The notes under the pieces: generated by a model
The model's input: the letters and a program-made list of their open reading frames with translations, nothing else
What the model was told of the DNA's origin: nothing
Database searches by the model: none
Translations under genes and position numbers: made by a program
Shown: piece after piece, positions 35,378-44,331 of the stretch
Numbering within the stretch: position 1 is the stretch's first letter
Layout: every line of letters starts with the position of its first letter
DNA from: an uncultured Roseibium sp.
Lineage (GTDB): Bacteria > Pseudomonadota > Alphaproteobacteria > Rhizobiales > Stappiaceae
Assembly (NCBI RefSeq): GCF_963669205.1
Contig: NZ_OY769915.1
Location: 3,074,001-3,138,000 of the forward strand
Length of the DNA: 64,000 nucleotides
Direction of reading: 5' to 3'

Positions 35378-36442
35378 ATGAAATCTATTTTGAAGACCAC
35401 GGTCGCAGCGTTTGCGCTCGCTGCGCTTGGAACCGCCGCCAATGCGGCCGACGTGAAGGCCTGCTTCGTCTATGTCGGCCCGGTCGGTGACTTCGGCTGG
35501 ACCTACCAGCACGATCAGGGTCGTCTTGCCGTGGAAGAAAAGTTCGGCGACAAGGTCGAGACCGCCTACCTTGAGAGCGTTGCCGAGGGCCCCGACGCGG
35601 AACGCGCCATCGAACGTTTCGCCCGTGAAGGCTGCGACATCATCTTTACCACCTCGTTCGGCTACATGAACCCGACGATCAAGGTTGCGAAGAAATTCCC
35701 GAACGTGAAGTTCGAGCATGCCACCGGCTACAAGACGGCGGACAATGTTGCGACCTATAACTCCAAGTTCCACCAGGGCCGCTACATCATCGGACAGATT
35801 GCCGCAAAGCAATCCAAGACCGGAACCGCCGGCTACATCGCTTCCTTCCCGATCCCGGAAGTGGTCGCCGGCATCAACGCCTTCCTGCTCGGAGCCCAGT
35901 CCGTCAATCCCGACTTCAAGGTGAAGGTTGTCTGGGTGAACACCTGGTTCGACCCGGGCAAGGAAGCGGACGCTGCCAAGGCCCTGATCGACCAGGGGGC
36001 GGACATCATCACGCAGCACACGGATTCCACGGCACCGCTTCAGGTCGCACAGGAGCGCGGCGTGCACGGCTTCGGCCAGGCATCCGACATGGTCAACTTC
36101 GCCAAGGATGCGCAGTATACGGCCATCATCGATGACTGGGCTCCCTACTACGTAGAGCGCGTACAGGAAGTCCTCGACGGCAACTGGCACACGCACAGCT
36201 CCTGGGAAGGGCTGGCAGAAGGCCACGTCGTGATGGCTCCTTACACCAACCTCCCGGCAGATGTCGTGGAGATGGCGCAGGCAACGGAAGCCAAGATCAA
36301 GGATGGCTGGGAACCGTTCACCGGACCGATCACCAAGCAGGACGGCTCGGTTGCGGCCGAAGACGGCGTACGTCTTGATGACGGTGCCATTCTCGGCATG
36401 AACTGGTACGTCCAGGGCATCGACGACAAGCTTCCCGAATAA
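35378..36442 (+). CDS. BMP family ABC transporter substrate-binding protein (purine/nucleoside)
   Basis: 354 residues with a signal peptide ending near TAANAADV and a periplasmic BMP/PnrA-like domain: ACFVYVGPVGDFGWTYQHDQGR, FTTSFGYMNPTIKVAKKFPNV, VATYNSKFHQGRYIIGQIAA and IDQGADIITQHTDSTAPLQVA. The PnrA family binds nucleosides; members next to xdh genes are commonly taken to bind purine bases. A strong AGAGGGGA ribosome site precedes the ATG, fitting a highly expressed binding protein. A strong terminator follows. Confidence 0.93.
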   Translation: MKSILKTTVAAFALAALGTAANAADVKACFVYVGPVGDFGWTYQHDQGRLAVEEKFGDKVETAYLESVAEGPDAERAIERFAREGCDIIFTTSFGYMNPTIKVAKKFPNVKFEHATGYKTADNVATYNSKFHQGRYIIGQIAAKQSKTGTAGYIASFPIPEVVAGINAFLLGAQSVNPDFKVKVVWVNTWFDPGKEADAAKALIDQGADIITQHTDSTAPLQVAQERGVHGFGQASDMVNFAKDAQYTAIIDDWAPYYVERVQEVLDGNWHTHSSWEGLAEGHVVMAPYTNLPADVVEMAQATEAKIKDGWEPFTGPITKQDGSVAAEDGVRLDDGAILGMNWYVQGIDDKLPE

Positions 36443-36452
36443 GCTGACATTG

Positions 36453-36485
36453 AACGGGCCGGATCGTATGATCCGGCCCGTTTTC
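36453..36485. terminator. Strong bidirectional terminator after the purine transporter operon
   Basis: A 13-bp perfect stem (AACGGGCCGGATC / GATCCGGCCCGTT) with a four-base loop GTAT is followed by TTTT on the plus strand and preceded by AA on the other side. It separates two convergent genes. Confidence 0.92.
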
Positions 36486-36492
36486 GTTCTGC

Positions 36493-37719
36493 TCAGTCCC
36501 GTCTGGATATCCGGTGGATCGCGTCGTCGCGCGTGAAGAGACTCGGCTGCAGAACCATCCCCAGACCCGGTTTCTCGGGCACCGTGATCATGCCAGTTTC
36601 AATTGGCGGCAGGTCGTCGACCAGGTCCTGATACCAGTTGTAGTAGAACCCCCGGGCGATTTCCTGCTCCCTGACGTTTCTGAGACCGAGCGCCAGATGC
36701 GTGGAAACCGCGAGTGTGACCGGCCCCGAGCAGTCATGGAACGCGACCGGACGGGCATTGGCCTCCGCAAGCGCGGCGATCTTTCTGGCGATGGTGACGC
36801 CGCCGGCCCAGGTAACATCGACAATCGGCGTTGCAATATCGCCGTCCTCGATCAGCACCTTGAACTGGCCGAGGCTAGCAAGCGTTTCCCCGCCGGCAAA
36901 GGGCACAGGTGAGCTTTCCGTCAGTTTCCGGATATCATCCGTGCGGTCCATCCACACCGGATCCTCGATCCAGTCGATATCGAGCGGTTCCAGAGCGTGT
37001 GCGATTTTCTTGGCGGCGTTGAGGCTCCAAAGACCGTGCAATTCCGCCTTCAGCCGCATCCGGTCGCCATGCGACTTGCGGACACGTTCGAACGGTTCCA
37101 GCCCCTTTTTGAGATCCTCCAGCGAAATGTCGATCCCGTCCGCTGCGCCCTCCGCCAGGTCGAAAGGCCAGATTTTCATGGAGAAGATCCCCATCTCCAT
37201 GAGCGATGCGGCAACGTCTTCGGGGTGGTTCAGGAACCCGTTGAGATCGTCATGGAGCACACCGGAGCCGGAGCCTTCATCGGTTCCGAAATTGTCGGGC
37301 CGCACGGCAGATGTCTTGGAAACATAGGCCGGACCGGCACACGTGTTGTAGACCCTGATCCGTTCGCGGGTCCGTCCGCCCAGAAGGTCGACCAGCGGCT
37401 TGTTCGCCGACTTGGCGGCAATATCCCAGAGCGCAACATCAACGGCAGCGACGGCCCGGATCTCCGCTCCGGTTCCGGTGAAGCCGACATAAGGCTGCAT
37501 CTTCATGTTCAAATACTCGATCCGGCGCGCGTCCTGGCCCAGGAGGATGGGCGCAATCCGGTCGTGAACATCTGTTTCGCACGGGCCTGCGCCGAAATAG
37601 GTCTCGCCAAGACCGGTCAATCCGTCCGAGGTATGTATCCGCACCCACAACAGATTGGGGTGCTCGGCGAGGCGCAGGGTTTCAACGGCATCTATTTTCA
37701 AGGCACTGTCCTGTTCCAT
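36493..37719 (-). CDS. Mandelate racemase/muconate lactonizing enzyme family dehydratase (enolase superfamily)
   Basis: 408 residues. The N-terminal capping domain (LLWVRIHTSDGLTGLGETYFG) is followed by a TIM barrel. Metal ligands appear to be the Glu of LKAELHGLW, the Glu of IDWIEDPVW and the Glu of FAGGETLAS; a catalytic His is offered by the ELH motif and by FHDCSGPV. The pattern is nearest to the galactonate/gluconate-type acid-sugar dehydratases of the MR subgroup. The substrate is not predictable from sequence alone. It is divergent from the patatin gene. Confidence 0.85.
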   Translation of the reverse strand: MEQDSALKIDAVETLRLAEHPNLLWVRIHTSDGLTGLGETYFGAGPCETDVHDRIAPILLGQDARRIEYLNMKMQPYVGFTGTGAEIRAVAAVDVALWDIAAKSANKPLVDLLGGRTRERIRVYNTCAGPAYVSKTSAVRPDNFGTDEGSGSGVLHDDLNGFLNHPEDVAASLMEMGIFSMKIWPFDLAEGAADGIDISLEDLKKGLEPFERVRKSHGDRMRLKAELHGLWSLNAAKKIAHALEPLDIDWIEDPVWMDRTDDIRKLTESSPVPFAGGETLASLGQFKVLIEDGDIATPIVDVTWAGGVTIARKIAALAEANARPVAFHDCSGPVTLAVSTHLALGLRNVREQEIARGFYYNWYQDLVDDLPPIETGMITVPEKPGLGMVLQPSLFTRDDAIHRISRRD

Positions 37720-37929
37720 TGGAGCTCAAAGCCCGGTTCGCAGACCCGATCGGCCGCACCATGACAGCATTGTTGCGAAGTCCGGTCGCGTTGCAAGGTC
37801 AGTTGCACCGATATCGGCTGGCATTCCAGGCGCGCGATAGCTACCTTCTGGATCAGAATGGAACCTTGACTGTTGCGGCGGGCGCCGAGAACCACTTCCC
37901 GGTGCCTCTTGCCAGGCGAAAGACAGGCG

Positions 37930-38871
37930 ATGATAAAACGACGCGAACTCATGCTCGGCGCAATCGCTGCCGGAGGAACGACGCTTCAGACCATGAAACA
38001 CGCCCAGGCGACAACGGACGGCCCCGACGACGCTGCCGACAACAGGTCCTCCGACCGGTTCGCCCTCGCGCTTGGCGGCGGTGCGGCAAAAGCGTTCGCG
38101 CACATACCGATCCTCGAAGGCCTTGATGAACTCGGCGTCAAACCGGCAGAAATGGCGGGGACTTCCATGGGCTCGATCCTTGGCGGACTGTATGCCGGAG
38201 GCATGAGCGGTGCCGAGATCCGGGAATTTGCGGTCGAACTATTCACGAAGAAAACCCAGCTCTTTCAGAAACTGTTCCTGAAAGACGGGCGCACATGGTC
38301 GTCGCTTTTCAATGTGGTTCGTCCTGCCATCATCGATCCGATCATCCTGTTCGAGACCGTCTTTCCCAACACCATGGCCGAGACCTTTTATGAACTCGAT
38401 ATCCCGCTCAAGATCGTCGCGACGGATTTCTACACCCAGTCCCAGGTCGTGCTGGACGAGGGGCAACTGCTGCCGGCAATCGCGGCTTCCTCGGCCTTGC
38501 CGATGCTGCTGACGCCGGTCGAGATCAAGGGCCGTGTCCTGATTGACGGCGGTTTCGTCAACCCGACACCGTTTGACGTCTTTGAAAGGCCCGACCTTCT
38601 GACTGTCGGAGTTGATGTGACAGGCAGCGACTACTCGCACAAGAGCGGTCTTCCGAGCGGCCTGGACACGTGGATCGGGTCATTTTCCATCACGCTGCAC
38701 TCCCTTGTTGCCGCCAAGCTCGCATGCTCGCGCCCAGATCTCCTGATCGAACCGCCTATTGGCAAGTTCAAGACGATGGATTTCTTCAAGATCGAAGACA
38801 TTTTGGAAGCGGCAGAGCCGGCGAAGGAGGTTTTCAAGCGCGAACTTGGCGCACTTCTGGAAAAAACCTAG
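37930..38871 (+). CDS. Patatin-like phospholipase, exported
   Basis: 313 residues from the ATG at 37930, with GGCG-type upstream sequence; the frame extension to 37873 lacks a signal sequence. MIKRRELMLGAIAAGG looks like a secretion signal, possibly Tat. The patatin domain has the oxyanion loop LALGGGAAKAFAHIPIL, the nucleophile elbow MAGTSMGSILGGLYAGG (G-x-S-x-G) and the catalytic Asp motif DGGFVNPTP. It should be a Ser/Asp-dyad lipid acyl hydrolase acting outside the cytoplasm. The next gene, convergent, starts its 3' end four bases away. Confidence 0.9.
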   Translation: MIKRRELMLGAIAAGGTTLQTMKHAQATTDGPDDAADNRSSDRFALALGGGAAKAFAHIPILEGLDELGVKPAEMAGTSMGSILGGLYAGGMSGAEIREFAVELFTKKTQLFQKLFLKDGRTWSSLFNVVRPAIIDPIILFETVFPNTMAETFYELDIPLKIVATDFYTQSQVVLDEGQLLPAIAASSALPMLLTPVEIKGRVLIDGGFVNPTPFDVFERPDLLTVGVDVTGSDYSHKSGLPSGLDTWIGSFSITLHSLVAAKLACSRPDLLIEPPIGKFKTMDFFKIEDILEAAEPAKEVFKRELGALLEKT

Positions 38872-38874
38872 CGT

Positions 38875-40524
38875 TCAGAATGCCGGGCCGCGTCTGGAGA
38901 AGATATCCTTCAACTGATCCGCGCGGTCCGTTGACCAGCCCTCCGGCTCCACGACTGCTGCCCACGCGTCGATATAGTCGGGGGCGACGTAGTAGTGTCC
39001 GAACCTTGGAACGTCGAGCGCGAACATGGAATCGAGCGCAAGCTGCAACATGGTCACGATGGGGAACCAGGAGAGCCGTTCGGATACATCCGGTGCGCGC
39101 GGCTGATCCAGCCAGGCGGGCGGGCGCACCGCGCTGTCAAAAGTGAAATTGACGATCGGATCGCTGCCGTAGTTGAGAAAGACAGCCCTGATCGGGCCCC
39201 AGGTTCTGTAATCACCGTCAAGACCGCCATATTGATCCATGACGCGCACAAGCGAACCGTTGCCGAATGTCGGGCGCCACGCCGGGCTACCTTCGTTCCG
39301 CTGGTCGCGGACTTCCGTCCAGTACCTGGAAAAGAAGGGCGAACCCGCCCACATGGCTCCCTGGATCGGATCTCCCAGCATGTCGAACAGAGGCAGGGTC
39401 GCTTGGGAATTGAACGCGCCCTGGCTCAGACCGTGAACGTAGAATTGGGGCCTGTCGTTTTTCGGCAGCGTGGTCCAGTAATCGTAAATCTTGTCGAAAA
39501 GAGCCCGGGACTGCGCGACGCCGTAGTCGGGATGCGCAAGCAGGGCCAGCATGCTGGTCAGGTAGGAATACTGCACGGAGACCGTGGCAACGTCGCCGGC
39601 AAGCATGAAATCAAGCGTGTCATGCGCACCCGGGTCCATCCAGCCGGTACCGACCGGAACCATGACGACGAGTACGGACCGTTCAAAGCCACCGACCCGG
39701 ATCAGCTCTTCAAGTGCGAGTTCGGCGCGTGCTTCCGCCGTATCGGCCGATCTGCGGCCGACATAGACCCTGAGCGGCTCAATCACGGGTCCGGAACTAA
39801 ATTCCGAGATCTCTTCGATGGTCGGCGACGACGCAACGAAGTGGCGCCCCCAGCGTCCCATCTCGTCCCACTTGACGAGCGAGGCAGGACTGCCGGTCTT
39901 CGACGGGTCCTTTGGCTGTGCGATATTCGGCTCGATCAGCACATCGGCCGCTTCGAACGATGCATCCGCTGCCCGAAGCGTGGATCTTATGAGCGCTCCG
40001 TCAATCAGTGCCCAGAAGACCCAGCCAACCAGCGCGATGGAGAGCACCACACCGACCTTCTGCGGCACCACACGGTCGAGCAGACGGGCAACAAACCGTC
40101 GAAGGACACCTGCCAGTCTGAAACCCGCCCACAAGCCCAGAAACATGAGCCCTCCGGCAGCGAAGATGAAGAATGGAGCAGCGGTGTCGAGCGGTGGCAG
40201 ATCGACAGCGGTGCGTGTCGCATTCTGCCAGGAGGCCGCCTTTGAAAGGGAATAAATGAGAATTCCGGTGCTCATCAAAAGCGCCGTACCCCACCAGACC
40301 CAAAGAAATCGGCCCTTGATGTCGGGGATTTCCATGTAGCGCCAGAGGGCGCGCACGAGCATTGCCAACTCGTAACCGAGACTGGCGGCGACGGCCGCAA
40401 GCGCGGCCTGAACCAGGGGGTCGCGCGGCATCAGGGACGGTGTCAGGGCGGCCCCGAAGCAGCTCACCGCAGCAACGAGCGCAGTCGCCGACAGACCGTT
40501 TCGAATAACCTGCAACAAACCCAT
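38875..40524 (-). CDS. Membrane-anchored alpha/beta-hydrolase family protein (COG4425-like)
   Basis: 549 residues from the ATG at 40524, with GGAAAG just upstream; the frame to 40623 would add 33 polar residues ahead of the first membrane helix. Four to five membrane helices fill about the first 190 residues, then a large soluble domain with a nucleophile elbow FYVHGLSQGAFNS (G-L-S-Q-G) and the C-terminal HYYVAPDYIDAWAAVV. This matches the two-part family with an N-terminal membrane region and a C-terminal alpha/beta-hydrolase. The reaction is unknown. Confidence 0.82.
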   Translation of the reverse strand: MGLLQVIRNGLSATALVAAVSCFGAALTPSLMPRDPLVQAALAAVAASLGYELAMLVRALWRYMEIPDIKGRFLWVWWGTALLMSTGILIYSLSKAASWQNATRTAVDLPPLDTAAPFFIFAAGGLMFLGLWAGFRLAGVLRRFVARLLDRVVPQKVGVVLSIALVGWVFWALIDGALIRSTLRAADASFEAADVLIEPNIAQPKDPSKTGSPASLVKWDEMGRWGRHFVASSPTIEEISEFSSGPVIEPLRVYVGRRSADTAEARAELALEELIRVGGFERSVLVVMVPVGTGWMDPGAHDTLDFMLAGDVATVSVQYSYLTSMLALLAHPDYGVAQSRALFDKIYDYWTTLPKNDRPQFYVHGLSQGAFNSQATLPLFDMLGDPIQGAMWAGSPFFSRYWTEVRDQRNEGSPAWRPTFGNGSLVRVMDQYGGLDGDYRTWGPIRAVFLNYGSDPIVNFTFDSAVRPPAWLDQPRAPDVSERLSWFPIVTMLQLALDSMFALDVPRFGHYYVAPDYIDAWAAVVEPEGWSTDRADQLKDIFSRRGPAF

Positions 40525-40664
40525 GTCTTTCCGGTCCCAGATCACGCCTTTGAAGGATGATCCCAAGGAATGAGCATGACAGGCACGTGCTTGTCTATCG
40601 GCTTTTTGCAGGACTTTAGTCAATTCCGGGTGGAGGAAGGTTTTCCCCCCGGAATTGCACGCTG

Positions 40665-40877
40665 TCAGCGTTTTTTGGCCTGCCGCCTGGAGCTGCGCAC
40701 CTTCAGGACACCGAACCCGAGCACGATCGCTCCGGCAACCAGAGCAAGGTGAAAGGGGGAGCCCAGAAGATGGTAGAGAGCGTCTGCCCAGCCCGTCACT
40801 TCGTGGTGATCGCCCGGATGTGCCAGGGCCGGTGTTGCAAGGGCGGTCAGCGCCGCTGTGGTCATCAGGCGTTTCAT
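40665..40877 (-). CDS. Small His-containing membrane protein, last gene of the guanidine operon
   Basis: 70 residues. A signal peptide (MKRLMTTAALTALATPALA) would leave a mature N-terminus HPGDHHEVTGW, followed by one membrane helix (LALVAGAIVLGFGVL) and a basic tail. The mature end recalls HupE/UreJ nickel permeases, which start with HPG after the signal and use this His region to take up nickel, but this protein is far too short to be a permease. Its ATG overlaps the stop of the His-rich gene (ATGA). I infer a metal-handling role at the membrane for the guanidine hydrolase; no function is established. Confidence 0.7.
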   Translation of the reverse strand: MKRLMTTAALTALATPALAHPGDHHEVTGWADALYHLLGSPFHLALVAGAIVLGFGVLKVRSSRRQAKKR

Positions 40878-41353
40878 TCTGCGATGTCTCCCGTTTTCAG
40901 TCTGTTGGTGAGGATGTCGATCAAGTCCATGTCGAGGCGTTCGGTCAGCGACACATAGGTGAAGGTCATTGTCTCGCGGTCCGAAACCATCGAGCCGGGA
41001 AACGGCATATAGGCAAGTTCGCGCGACGCGAAGGCCGGGGAGGCCGTGCCGATCTGCCAGTTGGACACGATCTTTGCGTCCACCAAATGCTGGACGAGAC
41101 CGTCCGATCCCGCCTGGTGAAACGGCACCCCGGCAAGCCTCAGGTAACTCGTCTTGTCTTCGGCGGAGCGAAAGCCGTCGATGAAGCTGGTGGCAAGGGC
41201 CTGCAGCTCGTCCGCTCTTTCGGCATCGGATGCGCCATGGACATGCGAGTGGAGATGGTCCGCGCCCGCGTGATTGTGGCCATGGTGGTGATGACGATCG
41301 TGATCGTGGTGATGGTGATCATGGCTGTGGGAGTGGTGATGATCGTGCGGCAT
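40874..41353 (-). CDS. Histidine-rich putative metal (Ni) chaperone next to guanidine hydrolase
   Basis: 159 residues from the ATG at 41353, four bases after the hydrolase stop. The longer frame up to 41785 is antisense-like filler over the hydrolase and is rejected. The first 40 residues contain 21 histidines in HDHHHSHSH-type runs, like the His-rich ends of HypB, UreE and SlyD. The rest is a compact domain I do not recognise (LQALATSFIDGFRSAED, LRLAGVPFHQAGSDGL, SYVSLTERLDMDLIDIL region). No GTPase motif is present, so it is not HypB. I infer nickel storage or delivery to the hydrolase. Confidence 0.75.
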   Translation of the reverse strand: MPHDHHHSHSHDHHHHDHDRHHHHGHNHAGADHLHSHVHGASDAERADELQALATSFIDGFRSAEDKTSYLRLAGVPFHQAGSDGLVQHLVDAKIVSNWQIGTASPAFASRELAYMPFPGSMVSDRETMTFTYVSLTERLDMDLIDILTNRLKTGDIAE

Positions 41354-41357
41354 CGGC

Positions 41358-42596
41358 TTACCCCACATCCGGTCCGGCCGGGATGGAGACCGGTTTGTCG
41401 ATGATTGACTTGTGCGAGCCCATCTTGCCATGGGAAACGAGCGTACCGAGCACATCGACGATGACCCGGGTCGCCAGCAATGCCGTGATGTCGGAACAAT
41501 CGTAAGGCGGTGAAACCTCGACAACCTCAAGCCCGCAAATACCTTCCTTGGCGACCAGCGAGACGAGTTCGAGCGCTTCTCTCGGCAGGAACCCGCCCGG
41601 TTCCGGCCAGCCGGTGCCGGGAACGAAACCGCAATCGACGCTGTCGATATCAAACGAGATGTAGACGGCATCCGCATCCTGCCACGCCAGTTCAAGCGCG
41701 CGCGCAGCGGTTTCCGCCAGGCCGAGTTCCTCGACGTCCCGCATCGTGAAGATGTTGGTGTTGCGTTCGCGGGCAATCTCGACACCTTCGCGGGGAACCT
41801 GCCATCCGCCTATGCCGATCTGAACCAGGTTGACCGCCGGCACATTCACCAGATCCGTTGCGTGGAACCAGGGCGTGGTGTGCATACGCTCGTCGAGATC
41901 TTTTTCCTGAATGTCGATATGACGGTCGAAATGCACGATGCCGATCCGCTTCGACGTACATTCGGCAATACCGCGCACACACGGGAACCCGATCGAATGG
42001 TCGCCGCCGATCATGATCGGCAGGGCGCCGGAAGATGCGACATGCGACACTGCGCGCGTAATCTGGTCGAAGGTCTTTTCGATATTCGCCGGGATCGTGA
42101 AGATGTCACCGACATCGCACAGGGTCATCTGCTCGCGCAGATCGACGCCCATTTCGTAGTTGTACGGCGTATAGAGCGCGGAAATCTTGCGCACGCCCTG
42201 CGGACCAAAACGGGTTCCGGGCCGGTAAGTCGTACCTCCGTCGAACGGAATGCCGATGATCGCGGCATCGTAGGCCCCGACCTGTGTCACGTCTTCCACG
42301 TAGGGCGCCTTGAGGAACGTGTTGATACCCGCATAGTGAGGCAGCTCGCCGCGCGCGAAGGTCGGGATTGATTTGTCGGTCAGGCTGTCGGAACCGGTCA
42401 GACCCATGCGCAGGGCCCAGGCCTTTTCCTTTTCCCAGGCTGCGGTTGGCAAGGCGCCTTCCTTCTCCGCGGACTTCCAACCGCGCAGTTGCAGCTTGTC
42501 GAAATCGGGATGGTGATGCCGTTCCGTCGGCTGCCGCGTGGCAGTCCCGGCAACCTTGTGCCGCGTCGTCGGACCGGAAGGATCAAAGATGGTCAT
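41358..42596 (-). CDS. gdmH: Guanidine hydrolase (arginase/ureohydrolase family, Ni-dependent by family)
   Basis: 412 residues. The metal ligands of the ureohydrolase fold are visible: His200 in GGDHS, Asp224/His226/Asp228 in HFDRHIDIQ, and Asp316/Asp318 in SFDIDSVD. Unlike agmatinases (about 320 residues, DAHxD), it has a roughly 100-residue N-terminal extension, D-R-H instead of D-A-H, and the segments GTTYRPGTRFGP, DERMHTTPWFH and VPGTGWPEPGGF, which I associate with GdmH of cyanobacteria. GdmH splits guanidine to urea and ammonia. Control by a guanidine-I riboswitch supports this reading over agmatinase. GAGGA precedes the ATG, nine bases after the ATPase stop. Confidence 0.82.
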   Translation of the reverse strand: MTIFDPSGPTTRHKVAGTATRQPTERHHHPDFDKLQLRGWKSAEKEGALPTAAWEKEKAWALRMGLTGSDSLTDKSIPTFARGELPHYAGINTFLKAPYVEDVTQVGAYDAAIIGIPFDGGTTYRPGTRFGPQGVRKISALYTPYNYEMGVDLREQMTLCDVGDIFTIPANIEKTFDQITRAVSHVASSGALPIMIGGDHSIGFPCVRGIAECTSKRIGIVHFDRHIDIQEKDLDERMHTTPWFHATDLVNVPAVNLVQIGIGGWQVPREGVEIARERNTNIFTMRDVEELGLAETAARALELAWQDADAVYISFDIDSVDCGFVPGTGWPEPGGFLPREALELVSLVAKEGICGLEVVEVSPPYDCSDITALLATRVIVDVLGTLVSHGKMGSHKSIIDKPVSIPAGPDVG

Positions 42597-42605
42597 GGAC
42601 GTTCC

Positions 42606-43442
42606 TCATGAAGGGTTGGTTTGTGAACTGTTGATTGGTTTGCGCTGCGCGCCGGTACCGATTGTCCCGGCGATGTCGTCAGGCGCGACCGCACTGCCGG
42701 AGCTGTGAGGGGCTTGAAGCGGCAGGTCATAGGTGATCGTCGCCCCGAATGCCTCGGGCGCCTGCGGATCGTGACGGATCTTGTCGAAGACAAGCAGTCG
42801 CGTTCCAAGCTTGAACGCCTCGTGGATGTCATGGGTCACCATGAAGATGGTCATGCCGAGTTCGCGCCAGAGATCGAGCAGCAACTCGTGCATGTCGACT
42901 CGAATACCCGGATCGAGCGCCCCGAAGGGTTCGTCCAGCAGAAGGATGCTCGGTCTCTTGATCAGGGCCTGGGCGATCGCAAGGCGCTGCTGCATGCCAC
43001 CGGAGAGCTGTGCCGGATAGCGGTCAGCGGCAGCTGCAAGCCCGATACGGTCGAGCAGATCCCCGATGTTGGACAGAGCTGCCTGTTTCCGGGAGCCGAA
43101 CAGCTTGCCGGCAAGACGCGAGGTCTGGAATTCCTGGGCAAGGATCAGGTTTTCCGCGACCGTGAGATGTGTGAAGACGGAATATTTCTGGAACACGATG
43201 CCCCGGTCGGGAGTCGGTTCTTCCGGCAGGTCGTTGCCGTCCAGCTGGATGGTTCCCCGGGTCGGGTGTTCTTGGGACAGCAGCATGCGCAGGAACGTCG
43301 ACTTGCCGCAGCCCGAGGCACCGACGATCGTGCAGAAGGCGCCGGCCTCGACATCCAGATCGACCCGTTCCAGTACGGGGACCCCGTCGTAGTATTTGGA
43401 AACGCCTTTTACGGAAAGCTTGCAAGAGGAGGTCGTCGTCAT
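42606..43442 (-). CDS. ABC transporter ATP-binding protein, NitT/TauT type (guanidine-associated)
   Basis: 278 residues from the ATG at 43442. The longer frame to 44267 is noise over the permease gene. Walker A (VGASGCGKSTFLRM), Q-loop (GIVFQKYSVF), signature (LSGGMQQRLAIAQAL) and Walker B (ILLLDEPFGALDP) are intact, with the switch His in MVTHDIHEA. It drives the permease encoded just upstream, overlapping it by four bases (ATGA). In the guanidine regulon such transporters are thought to import guanidine or a related compound. Confidence 0.92.
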   Translation of the reverse strand: MTTTSSCKLSVKGVSKYYDGVPVLERVDLDVEAGAFCTIVGASGCGKSTFLRMLLSQEHPTRGTIQLDGNDLPEEPTPDRGIVFQKYSVFTHLTVAENLILAQEFQTSRLAGKLFGSRKQAALSNIGDLLDRIGLAAAADRYPAQLSGGMQQRLAIAQALIKRPSILLLDEPFGALDPGIRVDMHELLLDLWRELGMTIFMVTHDIHEAFKLGTRLLVFDKIRHDPQAPEAFGATITYDLPLQAPHSSGSAVAPDDIAGTIGTGAQRKPINSSQTNPS

Positions 43443-44260
43443 AGCGCGTCGCTCCCCAGGTGGTGCCAGCGAAAGGCGCGTCTTGAGATCAGAAGCAGCA
43501 ACCGGTCCAGCAGGAAGGCGAGGAGGGTGATCCACACCACATATGGAAGGATAACGTCCATTGCCAGATAGCGCCGGACGAGAAAGATCCGGTATCCGAG
43601 ACCTGTCGTCGACGCTATGGCCTCCGCCGATATCAGGAAGATCCATGCCGGCACCAGACCCAGTCGGAGCGCCGTGATCAGCTTGGGCAGAACCTGGGGT
43701 AGGACCAGCCGCGTGATCATCTGCCAGACCGACGCGCCGAGCGTCTCCGCCTTGATGATCATTTCCCTCGGGATGTCGAGAACGGCCTGGGCAGTCGAGC
43801 GGATCATCACCGGGGCGGTTCCGATCACGATCAGCGCAACCTTGGCAGCCTCGCCAAGACCGAACGTGATGAACAGAATCGGCAGGATCGTGATGGGCGG
43901 GATCAGGGAGAACGTCGCCAGATAGGGCGCGAGTGCGCTTCTTACATGCGGAATGAAGCCGATGGCGATCCCGAGGCAGAGCGCCAGCAACGTCGAAACG
44001 ACCATTCCCGTTCCAAGCCGCCACAGACTGTCGAACGTGTCGACCCACAAGAGCAGGTCCCCGGATCGACGGTCCGGAACGGCTGCCATGCGCCAGAAGG
44101 CTTCCCCCATACGCTCGATCGAGGGCAGGAGCTTGTCGGCAGGGTTTTCCAGCCGCCGGTAGTGGCTCGCGACGGCATAGGTGACGAGCGTCAATACGAA
44201 CGGCAGAATGCCGAGGGCAAAGGCGGTCACCCGGGACGGTTTCCGGTTGATAATGCGCAT
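43439..44260 (-). CDS. ABC transporter permease, NitT/TauT type (guanidine-associated)
   Basis: 273 residues with about six membrane segments and the binding-protein-dependent EAA-type loop (AQAVLDIPREMIIKAETLGASVWQMITRLVLPQVLP, residues about 170-205, with E-x-x-x-x-G at its centre). It forms the channel of the transporter. It starts 71 bases after the binding-protein gene; a nine-bp hairpin lies in that gap. Confidence 0.92.
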   Translation of the reverse strand: MRIINRKPSRVTAFALGILPFVLTLVTYAVASHYRRLENPADKLLPSIERMGEAFWRMAAVPDRRSGDLLLWVDTFDSLWRLGTGMVVSTLLALCLGIAIGFIPHVRSALAPYLATFSLIPPITILPILFITFGLGEAAKVALIVIGTAPVMIRSTAQAVLDIPREMIIKAETLGASVWQMITRLVLPQVLPKLITALRLGLVPAWIFLISAEAIASTTGLGYRIFLVRRYLAMDVILPYVVWITLLAFLLDRLLLLISRRAFRWHHLGSDAL

Positions 44261-44288
44261 GAGACATCCTGACGGCGTGCGTTCAAGC

Positions 44289-44313
44289 GACCCGGCCGCT
44301 GTAGGGCCGGGTC
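44289..44313 (-). other. Intercistronic hairpin between binding protein and permease genes
   Basis: A nine-bp perfect stem (GACCCGGCC / GGCCGGGTC) without a following U-run on the minus strand. Such hairpins after binding-protein genes often protect the upstream mRNA and allow more binding protein than membrane subunits; that role is inferred here. Confidence 0.6.
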
Positions 44314-44331
44314 ATCATTGGTCGTGAACGC

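Noticed and set aside
41354..41785. In-frame extension of the His-rich protein over the hydrolase gene
   Set aside because: Low-complexity Arg/Ser-rich sequence in another frame of a conserved gene; the ATG at 41353 gives a sensible protein.
41358..42596. Plain agmatinase annotation for the ureohydrolase
   Set aside because: Length, N-terminal extension, D-R-H motif and guanidine riboswitch control all fit guanidine hydrolase better; not excluded without an assay.
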